In this document: positions 23,448-30,763 of the stretch, piece by piece
Layout of the letters: each line of letters opens with the position of its first letter
Position numbering within the stretch: the stretch's first letter is position 1
DNA from: an uncultured Bacteroidales bacterium
GTDB taxonomy: Bacteria; Bacteroidota; Bacteroidia; Bacteroidales; Bacteroidaceae
Length of the DNA: 64,000 bases
Direction of reading: 5' to 3'
Assembly (NCBI GenBank): GCA_902778265.1
Contig: CACYXI010000001.1
Coordinates: 1-64,000 of the forward strand
Notes under the pieces: generated by a model
Told to the model about the DNA's origin: nothing
Seen by the model: the letters and a program-made list of their open reading frames with translations, nothing else
Database searches by the model: none
Translations under genes and position numbers: made by a program

Positions 23448-24563
23448 TTAATCAGTTGTTGAGTAGTCGTCAAAGAGATGCTGCAAGAGAACAACGGGGG
23501 TGCCTCTGTCTCCTGACCCCGAGATGAGGTCCATCACAGAAGCAAACAGGTCTCTACGAAGGCGTGGTGTGGTTCCCTGTGATGCCATATTGCCCTTAAG
23601 GGACTCTTTCTTCTCTCTGATTTCCTGCTTAATTACTTCTGTCAGTTCTTCGCCCTGAAGTCCATCGTATTTATCGTCGGCAAAAGCCTTGATTTTGATT
23701 TCATTGGGGGTTGACTCGAAGATTTCGGGGTTTGTGTAACCGGGCATTGTTACGGGGTCCGCCTTTTCCCATATACCGCCAACGGGGTCTTTGAAACATC
23801 CGTCACCATATACACATACATATATATCTTTACCTGTTTCTTCCATTAAGCGGGACTTTACGGCTTCGCAGAAGGTGGTTGCCAATAGCCTTGTGGGAAA
23901 GAGCTTTAATTTTTCCTCAGAGGCCTTGTTTGTACCAAGTAGTCCAAAATCGGGATTAAGAAGGTTGCAAATATCCCTGAGTGTGCATCTGTTAACGGAC
24001 TGTGATACCTCCACTTTAGGGTTGAGCTCACAGTTGATTATGAGGTCAAAGGGGAACGAAAGGCGCTCTATGCTTTCCGCGCTTTTATATGTACAACCCT
24101 CCGCCTCGCAGATTTCACGATAATATTTATCAATATCACAACCCGTGAAGGGGTTTACACCACTCGGGTTCCCTACCTCATCAAATTTAGGTTCAAGGAT
24201 TGATATGTGCCCTTTGTGGGTTCCTCTTGCGATTCCTTTAAGAATCATACTGAATCGGTTCCTTGAGTAAATAGGGGCCATTAGTAGCACTCTTGCTTCT
24301 TCCTTGTTTCCGCACTTCCTATGAATATCATCAGCTATTTCGTCAACTGTTACATATTGCCCATATACCCTTGCGACAATACTCTCGGTGATGCCCAAAA
24401 CGTCTTTATTGTTAAGGTCGAAATATGGCTCTGACAAGGAGTCATTGGGGAACTCGGCGGTTGCGTCAAGAACGGCGCGAACTACCTCTTCAACAAGGTT
24501 ATCACCCTGTTTGAGGATGGGAAGCTTGATTCCCATGCCAACTACACCAACATTATTATACAT
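23448..24563 (-). CDS. CofE-like (F420-0:gamma-glutamyl ligase family) protein (371 aa)
   Basis: An N-terminal G(I/V)KLPILKQGDNLVEEV opening is followed by LGITESIVARVYGQ, a central segment with RNRFSMILKGIARG and HISILEP, and YGDGCFKDPVGGIWE further on. This order recalls the CofE fold, which forms amide bonds to glutamate. A Bacteroidota homologue group exists outside F420 biosynthesis. The substrate is unknown, and a peptide or cofactor amide ligase role is inferred only. Overlapping fold families cannot be excluded. Confidence 0.5.
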   Translation of the reverse strand: MYNNVGVVGMGIKLPILKQGDNLVEEVVRAVLDATAEFPNDSLSEPYFDLNNKDVLGITESIVARVYGQYVTVDEIADDIHRKCGNKEEARVLLMAPIYSRNRFSMILKGIARGTHKGHISILEPKFDEVGNPSGVNPFTGCDIDKYYREICEAEGCTYKSAESIERLSFPFDLIINCELNPKVEVSQSVNRCTLRDICNLLNPDFGLLGTNKASEEKLKLFPTRLLATTFCEAVKSRLMEETGKDIYVCVYGDGCFKDPVGGIWEKADPVTMPGYTNPEIFESTPNEIKIKAFADDKYDGLQGEELTEVIKQEIREKKESLKGNMASQGTTPRLRRDLFASVMDLISGSGDRGTPVVLLQHLFDDYSTTD

Positions 24564-24590
24564 TTTCTTTTTGTTTAGATATTTTGCAAC

Positions 24591-24911
24591 TTATTTTTTC
24601 GTTTTTGGTTTAACGACAGTTAAGTCTCCGCTAATCAACCAACGATTATCAATGGTCTTCATGATTCGCCAAACAATATATGGTTCTGCCAAGTTTAACA
24701 TATTCCTGACAATATTTTCTTTTTCCCTCCTGATAATTTCCTCCTCGGGAATTTTCATCATAGAGAGTTCTGCGATATCGGGGGTAATTGTTTGCCCGTG
24801 AATTCGGTTGGTATCAATTGTTGGGCCCGATAAGTCCACCCAAGTTCGTGCTCGGGTGGGCTTCGGTGCCTCTTGTTTCTTGAAAAGACGTTTGAGGAAT
24901 CCTAATACCAT
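24591..24911 (-). CDS. Hypothetical protein (106 aa)
   Basis: A basic N-terminal amphipathic helix (MVLGFLKRLFKKQ) could associate with membrane. The rest is unrecognised. It starts 2 nt beyond the stop of the membrane protein upstream, so both are one unit. Confidence 0.6.
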   Translation of the reverse strand: MVLGFLKRLFKKQEAPKPTRARTWVDLSGPTIDTNRIHGQTITPDIAELSMMKIPEEEIIRREKENIVRNMLNLAEPYIVWRIMKTIDNRWLISGDLTVVKPKTKK

Positions 24912-24913
24912 GA

Positions 24914-25195
24914 TTAAAGAACATCAAAGTCTAATTCTGCGTGAGAGCCGTCTTCTACTTCCGTAGAGATGTTGGTGGTGATTTCCTTCGCCTTTAGCAC
25001 GGCGTATCCAATCTTGGAAACAAGCCTTTTGTTGACGGTGCGGGCCAACTCGTCGGGAGCTGCCTCTGTTTCAACATGAATGTGGCTTGCGCCACGAAGC
25101 CTAAAAGACAAACGCCTGTTCTGTGCATTCTGAACAAAGTTCAGCACAACGCTGCCCAAGAGGGCGAGTGTGAGAAGAATAATAGATGTGTACAT
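24914..25195 (-). CDS. Single-pass membrane protein (93 aa)
   Basis: Residues 2-20 (YTSIILLTLALLGSVVLNF) form a membrane segment, followed by a soluble domain with GASHIHVETEA. The start MYTSIILL is preferred because a TATCTTTG element lies 25 nt upstream. Confidence 0.6.
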   Translation of the reverse strand: MYTSIILLTLALLGSVVLNFVQNAQNRRLSFRLRGASHIHVETEAAPDELARTVNKRLVSKIGYAVLKAKEITTNISTEVEDGSHAELDFDVL

Positions 25196-25219
25196 AACAA
25201 ATTTTGTTTCAATCGCCAA

Positions 25220-25227
25220 CAAAGATA
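25220..25227 (-). promoter_or_regulatory. Bacteroidota-type -7 element TATCTTTG
   Basis: 25 nt upstream of the 93-aa membrane protein gene. Confidence 0.5.
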
Positions 25228-25249
25228 GTAAATTCTTTTTTAATGTCCA

Positions 25250-25259
25250 AACTATTTAT
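25250..25259 (+). promoter_or_regulatory. Candidate late promoter AACTATTTAT
   Basis: Exact copy, 19 nt upstream of the gene at 25279. Confidence 0.65.
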
Positions 25260-25278
25260 CTAAAAAAAGTATAGAAAA

Positions 25279-25728
25279 ATGAAACAGCAAATAAGATTAA
25301 CCGAGAATCAATTCAGGGCTATCATCGAAGAGTCCGTGAAAAATATCATCCGCGAAATGCAGGAAGGCGAAGATGTTGAAAGCCTTGAAGGGGGTGAAGA
25401 ACTTGAAGAGGGTTGGCTTGGTGATAAGTTCAATCAGATGAAGACCGCAGCGGGCACGCTCATGCGGTCATCGGGAGATAAAAAGTTGGGTATAGCTGAC
25501 CGTTTTAAAGCTGCTGCAAAGAATTGGGGCACTCAGGGTGAACTCAATGATTTGAATACGCTACGCACTATGCTTAGTGACCTTCTTGACAAGCGTAAGA
25601 TTTCCCCTAACACCACGGTTGGTGCATTGGTTGGTGGTAAATACAACAACGGAAAGTTCGGTACAATGAGCGCAATGGCAGCAAACCGTAAAGGACAGAT
25701 TGCAAATCGTGGCGGACAAGCTCGCTAA
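25279..25728 (+). CDS. Virion-targeted candidate with N-terminal motif (149 aa)
   Basis: Residues 5-26 (IRLTENQFRAIIEESVKNII then RE) are the targeting motif ending in IRE. An acidic stretch of about 20 residues follows, then a basic Gly/Ala/Asn-rich domain, a layout like T4 internal proteins (a removable acidic leader and a basic DNA-associated body). Confidence 0.75.
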   Translation: MKQQIRLTENQFRAIIEESVKNIIREMQEGEDVESLEGGEELEEGWLGDKFNQMKTAAGTLMRSSGDKKLGIADRFKAAAKNWGTQGELNDLNTLRTMLSDLLDKRKISPNTTVGALVGGKYNNGKFGTMSAMAANRKGQIANRGGQAR

Positions 25729-25758
25729 TTAAAATAATTGTCTATAAATTATTTGGAT

Positions 25759-26148
25759 ATGAAAAATACGGTTAAGCTTAATGAAACACAGCTCAAGAAA
25801 ATTGTTGCTGAAAGCGTGAAGGGTATTTTGAAAGAATTCCATTACAGTGAGGAGGGTGAGATTATGCCGGATAACGGAGATTTTTATAAGGGAGAACCAT
25901 ATGTCGCGGGAGATAATCCGTTTGCTGACCATGACACTAAAATTAAACGTCCCGAGGTAAAGAAACCATATTTTGAGGATGAAATTGAAATGGCTAAAAA
26001 TATGGTTGATGCTTTAAATCGTAAACTTTATTCTATGACAAGAGAGGTGGGCTCAAGGATGGTGGACTCAAATTTTGAAAGAAATGTAGCAAGGTTGCAA
26101 AAGGCCATAAAATCTGCAAGGAATACATTGGGGGCTCTGCAATTTTAA
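25759..26148 (+). CDS. Virion-targeted candidate with N-terminal motif (129 aa)
   Basis: Residues 4-24 (TVKLNETQLKKIVAESVKGI then LKE) are the motif. A helical charged body follows. The start at 25759 puts the motif at the extreme N-terminus as in its neighbours. Probably co-transcribed with the gene at 25279; only a variant of the late element (CTATAAATTATTT) lies between. Confidence 0.75.
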   Translation: MKNTVKLNETQLKKIVAESVKGILKEFHYSEEGEIMPDNGDFYKGEPYVAGDNPFADHDTKIKRPEVKKPYFEDEIEMAKNMVDALNRKLYSMTREVGSRMVDSNFERNVARLQKAIKSARNTLGALQF

Positions 26149-26161
26149 CTAAGCAAAAAGG

Positions 26162-26569
26162 TCAAACTATTTCCTTTAAAGGTTCCTCAAAGTTTTGGGG
26201 AATTTTTTTTAGATAGCGGGGAACGATAATTCCATACTCGCGTTTAAGCCGTCTGCACTGCCTCCTGAAACGCCAATTATGCCTAAATATTCCACCGTTG
26301 CTATTTTCAATTGTCCGAACATAGTGGTGAATCATTTCGTGAATCATAAATGATTTGAAGAGATTAAAGTCCCATTCATGAGAATAGGAAAACCATATAT
26401 GCCCTTCAAGACCTTTTTGTGTCAGATGATTTGTGTACCTCGCGTATTGGTTTTCGCTTTTGAATAGAGAGTAGCGACACTTCTTCAGCACGCCGCCAAA
26501 ATACTGATGGTTGCACTCATCAAAAAGTGCAGCCATCTTTTCTTTTGTTATATAGGTGCTTTTGGGCAT
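26162..26569 (-). CDS. SprT-like zinc metallopeptidase (135 aa)
   Basis: HEMIHHYV (about residues 78-85) is an HExxH zinc site, placed after a FxxxH-W segment as in SprT/Spartan proteases. The N-terminal part (LFDECNHQYFGGVLKKCRYS) matches the family start. Such proteins digest DNA-bound proteins; the phage use is not known. It shares one base with the next gene's stop. Confidence 0.75.
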   Translation of the reverse strand: MPKSTYITKEKMAALFDECNHQYFGGVLKKCRYSLFKSENQYARYTNHLTQKGLEGHIWFSYSHEWDFNLFKSFMIHEMIHHYVRTIENSNGGIFRHNWRFRRQCRRLKREYGIIVPRYLKKIPQNFEEPLKEIV

Positions 26570-27240
26570 TATGCGCTAATTTTTGCTAAAATTGAGAAAT
26601 GGTCACTTACCTTATCGGGAAGGACAGTAACCTCGGCGTCGGGCGGGTTGTCGCCAATGTATCCAAATTGGTCTATGTCCTCTTGATACTTAAATGGTTC
26701 TGCATAACTAATGTAGGTTGGTCCTTCGGGGGTTTTGGGGTACACAACAAACGTGTCCTCGCTCAGGCCCGCATATTCCTTAAGGTTATATATGAACCTA
26801 TCCTTTGAAACATTCATATCACCGCAGAAAATCATATTTTTGCGCCATCCTTTTGAGTATTCGTACTTTATATCTTCTGTTGTCCAAGAGAAGTGACAAT
26901 TTTTAATTATTGTATCACCAAACTTTACGCCGGTAAATCCATGCCCGTTTTCTGCTCTGGTGCCACCGAGATGGGCCCAAATATTGCAATGTTTGGCATA
27001 CTTTTTCTTAACAAATATGGGTAGTCTTGTATTTCCCCAAAATGTTTTGTAATTCCACAAACCCAATAAGAATTTACCTATGGGTTTTTCAACTTCCTGC
27101 AGGCATATTACGTCGGGGCTTTCTCTGTGAAACAGTAGGGCCTGCTTAAATGTTCTCCACAACCAAAAGTGGGGTTTAAAGATGCTTATTTCTTTTGTCC
27201 AAACGCGAACATTGAGGGACTGTATCTTAATCTCTTCCAT
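26569..27240 (-). CDS. Endonuclease/exonuclease/phosphatase-fold protein (223 aa)
   Basis: The motif order is QSLNVRV, ICLQEVEK (catalytic Glu), FCGDMNVS (GDxN) and KVSDHFSILA (SDH). This is the complete EEP active-site set. The substrate may be DNA, RNA or a phosphoester. The start MEEIKIQSLN is chosen because it leads directly into the first EEP strand. Confidence 0.8.
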   Translation of the reverse strand: MEEIKIQSLNVRVWTKEISIFKPHFWLWRTFKQALLFHRESPDVICLQEVEKPIGKFLLGLWNYKTFWGNTRLPIFVKKKYAKHCNIWAHLGGTRAENGHGFTGVKFGDTIIKNCHFSWTTEDIKYEYSKGWRKNMIFCGDMNVSKDRFIYNLKEYAGLSEDTFVVYPKTPEGPTYISYAEPFKYQEDIDQFGYIGDNPPDAEVTVLPDKVSDHFSILAKISA

Positions 27241-27244
27241 ATCG

Positions 27245-27490
27245 TTATTCGTTTGCTTTCGTTGATGAATTGTCTGTTGTATAGACATTACAATAAGTGC
27301 TGCCATCAAGGTGGGGGCAATTTATGCAATCGTGGTGAGGATTTGTGCACGGTCCTCCATGAAAACAGTCGGGGCCCCATGTTGGCACTCCTATCGGTAG
27401 GCAAGGTGAGATTTTATTCTCTGCATCTTTTTCGGCAAGTAACTCCGCGAGCCGTTCTTTTGGCAATCGCATGTAATCTTCTTTATTCAT
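27245..27490 (-). CDS. Small Cys-rich hypothetical protein (81 aa)
   Basis: Seven cysteines in the C-terminal half (CLP, DCFHGGPC, HHDCINC, YC) suggest one or two zinc sites. It overlaps the HAD gene stop by 8 nt. Confidence 0.6.
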   Translation of the reverse strand: MNKEDYMRLPKERLAELLAEKDAENKISPCLPIGVPTWGPDCFHGGPCTNPHHDCINCPHLDGSTYCNVYTTDNSSTKANE

Positions 27491-28001
27491 TTTTTAGTGT
27501 TTTTATTATTTTATCTTTTTTTGCTTCGGTTAATCCTGTCTCCCAACATTTGTCCTCTTTCCATGCCGTGACGTAATCACCGTAGGTGCGTACAAAATGT
27601 TTTTTCTTCTGCTCTTCTGTAAAGTCGGTGTCGTCATCAACTATCACGTAATTATTACAGGGGTGTTCATTGATAAATGCTTCTATTTCTTCTCCTCGTG
27701 TTGGCCACGAAAGATGACCGTTGCTATCTTCATCAACAAGGAGTGGTGTTACCATAAAATCTGTTGGTAGCCCAAGAAGTTTGAATATGTTAGGCAGTTC
27801 AGTGTCACTTCTCCAACTTGAGCTCACAACGAGTTGGGCTCCCGTTTCCTCTAAAATCTCATTAACTCTCTTGACACACGCGGGGTCAAAACATTCCTGC
27901 TCCCATCGAACAAATGTTGGTGCAAGTTCTTTTAAACGCTTACTATTGTACCATTCTTCGTGGTTGAGCACACCGTCTATGTCAAGAAAAAGGTAACGCA
28001 T
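27483..28001 (-). CDS. HAD-superfamily phosphatase (172 aa)
   Basis: The DxD nucleophile motif LFLDIDGVL is at residues 4-12, VVSSSWR gives motif II, and VIVDDDTDF gives the acidic motif IV. This layout matches HAD domains such as those of phage polynucleotide 3'-phosphatases and the Swiss-army-knife RNA repair group. A role in 3'-end repair beside the RNA ligase is plausible but not shown. Confidence 0.75.
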   Translation of the reverse strand: MRYLFLDIDGVLNHEEWYNSKRLKELAPTFVRWEQECFDPACVKRVNEILEETGAQLVVSSSWRSDTELPNIFKLLGLPTDFMVTPLLVDEDSNGHLSWPTRGEEIEAFINEHPCNNYVIVDDDTDFTEEQKKKHFVRTYGDYVTAWKEDKCWETGLTEAKKDKIIKTLKNE

Positions 28002-28009
28002 TTCTATAA

Positions 28010-28384
28010 CTATTGCTGTGTCGAGAAATACTCAATGACGGCAAAAAGGCCTTCTGAAAGCGATTTGAAATCCTGTATGGGGAATAGGGTATTATCTTTC
28101 GCGGCGAAAATGTTCCATGTTTTGTGGGCGGTTAGGCTAATCTCCAACCTTCTACAATCCTTTAGAAGTTCCATTAAGGCGTTTGTTGACCAACATGGGA
28201 ATATGTAGCCATGCCTGAATGAAAGTAGATTATCTTTAATTGATGAGTCTAAGCCAAGGAGGGCATTCCAATTATATATCCCATTTAGTGTGGAAGAGGT
28301 TCGATAATACGTCATGTCAGCGGTTTGGGGGTCAACACCCAATTCAATGAGCCTTTTGCTCTGTTTCAATGTTGTATATTCCAT
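28010..28384 (-). CDS. Conserved Bacteroidota-phage hypothetical protein (124 aa)
   Basis: LIELGVDPQTADMTY near the N-terminus, FPCWSTNALMELL and the ending GLFAVIEYF match a family I have seen often in Bacteroidota and their phages; its function is unknown. The start MEYTTLKQS is supported by a TATCTTTG element just 4 nt upstream of the ATG. Confidence 0.7.
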   Translation of the reverse strand: MEYTTLKQSKRLIELGVDPQTADMTYYRTSSTLNGIYNWNALLGLDSSIKDNLLSFRHGYIFPCWSTNALMELLKDCRRLEISLTAHKTWNIFAAKDNTLFPIQDFKSLSEGLFAVIEYFSTQQ

Positions 28385-28388
28385 GTGG

Positions 28389-28396
28389 CAAAGATA
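28389..28396 (-). promoter_or_regulatory. Bacteroidota-type -7 element TATCTTTG (leaderless geometry)
   Basis: Reads TATCTTTGCCACATG on the minus strand. Confidence 0.55.
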
Positions 28397-28413
28397 AATA
28401 TTATTTTGGATTT

Positions 28414-29034
28414 TTAATCTTCTTTTGAAACATTTTTTAGTTCTTGCTTGTTTTTGATATAGACAACGCACCAACCGAAATCGTCGATTATGCAGCAGAG
28501 GGCCCACAGGATTAGGGCGAACTTAAGCGATGGCATGGCTAAAAGCGCAAGAGAAAAACCAAGGATACAGACAAACCCCATGACGATGGAGTGGTTATTG
28601 TCGTATATCTCTCTTTCTTTTTCAAGCCATAGTTTGGCCTTGAATGCCATTATGCATTTGCTGACGAAGGTAGTGATGAATGCTGAATATATCAGCGATA
28701 CAATCGCAAATAACCACACGTTGTAATATACAAAAGCAAGGAAAAGACCCAAAAGACAGCCGAGTACTGATTCTGCTATTGCAAATATGAGAAAGTTCTT
28801 CGTTACTGTTTTTCTGACCTTTCCCTTCCATATTATCCCCACGAGAAGGGCGGCGACGGAAGATGCTAAAGACTCAAATGCTATCCACTCTGCAGGAAGT
28901 GATGAGTAGATTTCTTTGGCAATTGCAGGATGAATGTAGGTAATGAGCAGTCCTGACATGAAAAGACTCATGAGAATCCACTTCTGATTGTCATCAGGAT
29001 GTACGTTGAGAATATTGAGAATTTTCTTGAACAT
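28414..29034 (-). CDS. Multi-pass membrane protein (206 aa)
   Basis: Five to six hydrophobic segments fill residues 20-190 (for example ILMSLFMSGLLITYI, FLIFAIAESVLGCLLGLFLAF and WLFAIVSLIYSAFIT). No transporter signature is seen. The start MFKKILNIL is supported by a TATATTTG element 4 nt upstream. Confidence 0.65.
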   Translation of the reverse strand: MFKKILNILNVHPDDNQKWILMSLFMSGLLITYIHPAIAKEIYSSLPAEWIAFESLASSVAALLVGIIWKGKVRKTVTKNFLIFAIAESVLGCLLGLFLAFVYYNVWLFAIVSLIYSAFITTFVSKCIMAFKAKLWLEKEREIYDNNHSIVMGFVCILGFSLALLAMPSLKFALILWALCCIIDDFGWCVVYIKNKQELKNVSKED

Positions 29035-29038
29035 GCCA

Positions 29039-29046
29039 CAAATATA
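29039..29046 (-). promoter_or_regulatory. Bacteroidota-type -7 element TATATTTG (leaderless geometry)
   Basis: Reads TATATTTGTGGCATG on the minus strand. Confidence 0.5.
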
Positions 29047-29063
29047 TGACAAATTTGTGACAA

Positions 29064-29094
29064 AAACAAAAAAGGATGCCACAAAGACATCCTT
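29064..29094 (-). terminator. Intrinsic terminator
   Basis: Minus-strand hairpin AAAGGATG...CATCCTTT followed by TTTTG, after the lipoprotein gene. Confidence 0.65.
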
Positions 29095-29119
29095 TTGATA
29101 CTACAACCGAACGAATGCA

Positions 29120-29512
29120 TTAAAGGTGCGTGGTTGAAACAATGAGGAGTTTCTTTTTGAAACTTACTCTGAATATTATGTTATTGAAGGCAGTATCTGC
29201 TGTTTCATCCATTAGCCATGCCTTAAAAACGTCGGGGGCTTCTGAATATGATGCAATGTCGCGGACAACATAGATAGCCTCTTCGGCGGTTTTTTCAAAG
29301 TATTCAACCTGTCTGTACTCAAGTTGCTTGCTTACATAGAAGAGTCGTACGCTGTCGTCAAAAAAAGCCGCGGTAGTATAATGCATTGTGCTATCAATAG
29401 CGGTATACCATTGGTCATGATATGAGCCGATATGTCGCGTCTCATCTTTTGTAGACAATGAAGCGCAACCGCTAACTAAAAAAACAACTAATATTTGTAA
29501 TAAAAATTTCAT
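29120..29512 (-). CDS. Phage lipoprotein (130 aa)
   Basis: The signal peptide MKFLLQILVVFLVSGC ends in a lipobox (LVSGC), so the mature protein would be lipid-anchored at Cys16, followed by ASLSTKDE. Small lipoproteins in phages often act in superinfection exclusion or release, but nothing specific is visible here. Last gene before the tRNA array. Confidence 0.7.
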   Translation of the reverse strand: MKFLLQILVVFLVSGCASLSTKDETRHIGSYHDQWYTAIDSTMHYTTAAFFDDSVRLFYVSKQLEYRQVEYFEKTAEEAIYVVRDIASYSEAPDVFKAWLMDETADTAFNNIIFRVSFKKKLLIVSTTHL

Positions 29513-29540
29513 CGTGCCGCATAAAGGAATTAGCCGTATG

Positions 29541-29725
29541 TGTGATAAGTTGGACTCGAACCAACAATCCCCTATTCCGTCTCGAACAGAAATTGGCTTG
29601 CGGATATTTCTGCATCTTAAAGTAAAGGCTGCTCGAGAAACACGTACCCCTATTTAAGTAGCATTCTTGTATTAACCGCCTCCCCGCGCCTATACGGGGC
29701 GACTTTACCATTTGTCTACTATCAC
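29541..29725 (-). tRNA. Degenerate or interrupted tRNA (185 nt, identity unresolved)
   Basis: The ends form a tRNA: 5' GTGATAG with a D-arm (GAC...GGTA...GTC) and 3' T-arm GTTGG-TTCGAGT-CCAAC with TTATCAC. About 110 nt too much lies between them. Inside is a second T-arm-like hairpin TTCTG-TTCGAGA-CGGAA. I could not place a convincing anticodon loop with U33, so neither identity nor insert borders are assigned. Confidence 0.45.
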
Positions 29726-29730
29726 ATATG

Positions 29731-29810
29731 TGCCGAAAGAAGGACTCGAACCTTCACGCTTGGGGCAATTGATTTTGGGTCAATCATGTCTACCGTTTCA
29801 TCATTTCGGC
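29731..29810 (-). tRNA. tRNA-Leu(CAA)
   Basis: Class II tRNA with acceptor GCCGAAA/TTTCGGC, anticodon stem ATTGA/TCAAT, loop CCCAAAA (C at position 33 instead of U) and T-arm GAAGG-TTCGAGT-CCTTC. Confidence 0.75.
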
Positions 29811-29816
29811 AATTAA

Positions 29817-29925
29817 AGGTAGAGTCCTTAAGGGTGACCGTAGCGGAACTTGCTGACTCGAACAGCCTGACGTACATTTTCTCGTTTCACCCGTGCATAG
29901 AATACTACGGTCAACTCTACCTTAT
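29817..29925 (-). ncRNA. tRNA-like structured RNA
   Basis: Closing stem GGTAGAGT/ACTCTACC, second stem TGACCGTAG/CTACGGTCA, and an internal T-arm-like hairpin GCTG-TTCGAGT-CAGC. No anticodon arm is identifiable. It lies in line with the tRNA genes and is probably processed with them. Confidence 0.4.
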
Positions 29926-29926
29926 G

Positions 29927-30000
29927 CGGTGCGTATGGGGCTCGGACCCATGACCTTCGGCGTGACAGGCCGACATTCTAACCATCTGAACTAACGCACC
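29927..30000 (-). tRNA. tRNA-Asp(GUC)
   Basis: Acceptor GGTGCGT/ACGCACC, anticodon loop CTGTCAC, T-arm ATGGG-TCCGAGC-CCCAT. Confidence 0.9.
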
Positions 30001-30066
30001 ATATATTGTCCTTTTTCCGAAAACGCGCCCAAGGGGGGCCTATTACCGTTCGGAATTACAGCTTTG

Positions 30067-30138
30067 CGGGAGAAGCAGGATTCGAACCTACAACCTATTG
30101 ATTAACAGTCAAGTGCGCTACCATTGCGCCATTCTCCC
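30067..30138 (-). tRNA. tRNA-Asn(GUU)
   Basis: Acceptor GGGAGAA/TTCTCCC, anticodon loop CTGTTAA, T-arm GTAGG-TTCGAAT-CCTGC. Confidence 0.9.
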
Positions 30139-30356
30139 AAAATTACAGGTGCGTAAACGAAACACCCTCAGATTTCCCAATAGTTTATAGATTAAAGACC
30201 TAAAACCATTATGTGGCTCCTTCACACCTACAAAAAACAGTCTTTGTCAGCCACCACGTGTTATGGCAATATAGGCAAGTCATTAACGTCGGGCTGCCAC
30301 GACAATGGTTATTATTACGCTAAACACCAAAAAGAGCGGGTCTGTTTACTTAATTG
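30139..30356. other. 218-nt region without a gene in the tRNA array
   Basis: It contains GGCAGCC/GGTGGCTG-type complementary segments on the minus strand but no cloverleaf or convincing frame. It may hold another RNA I cannot classify. Confidence 0.3.
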
Positions 30357-30436
30357 TTGCGGAGGTAGGATTCGAACCGTTTGTGACGACCTCCTGCTTA
30401 TGAGGCAGGCGGGCTGACCAACTGCTCCACCCCGCA
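30357..30436 (-). tRNA. tRNA-Met(CAU) with disturbed T-stem
   Basis: Acceptor TGCGGGG/CTCCGCA and an initiator-like body (GGTGGAGCAG), anticodon stem CCTGC/GCAGG and loop CTCATAA. The T-stem 5' side reads GTCACAAACGG against CCTAC: an insertion of about 7 nt (CACAAAC) breaks it. The anticodon stem lacks the three G-C pairs of an initiator. Confidence 0.7.
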
Positions 30437-30444
30437 ATGTTCGG

Positions 30445-30516
30445 TAGAGGGTGGGAGAATCGAACTCCCATTGCAGGAATGAAAATCCTGAGTACTAACC
30501 GTTATACGAACCCTCC
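30445..30516 (-). tRNA. tRNA-Glu(UUC)
   Basis: Acceptor GGAGGGT/ACCCTCT, anticodon stem CAGGA/TCCTG with loop TTTTCAT, T-arm GGGAG-TTCGATT-CTCCC. Confidence 0.9.
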
Positions 30517-30636
30517 GTAAAGCTACAGAGACTGTCCTGTAGCACAACACGTACCTACGATTACGCTGCAACGTTATTAGTGTGCAGGGTTACGATTCCC
30601 GGCGCCTTGTTGGGACCGTATTTTGAAAAAGGGCGT

Positions 30637-30708
30637 TTCCGCGGGTTGGACTTGCACCAACTTACTCTCGGTAAAATCCGAGGCTTCAAATCTAAAAGCC
30701 TCCGCGGG
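30637..30708 (-). tRNA. tRNA-Lys(UUU), copy 1
   Basis: Anticodon stem CTCGG/CCGAG with loop ATTTTAC, D-arm GGCT...AGCC, T-arm GTTGG-TGCAAGT-CCAAC (atypical T-loop). The acceptor CCCGCGG/CCGCGGA has a C1-A72 mismatch. Confidence 0.75.
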
Positions 30709-30763
30709 TGCCCTGTTGTGCATGAATGAGGATAACAACTGCATGGCTTTTAACGTGGTGGCT

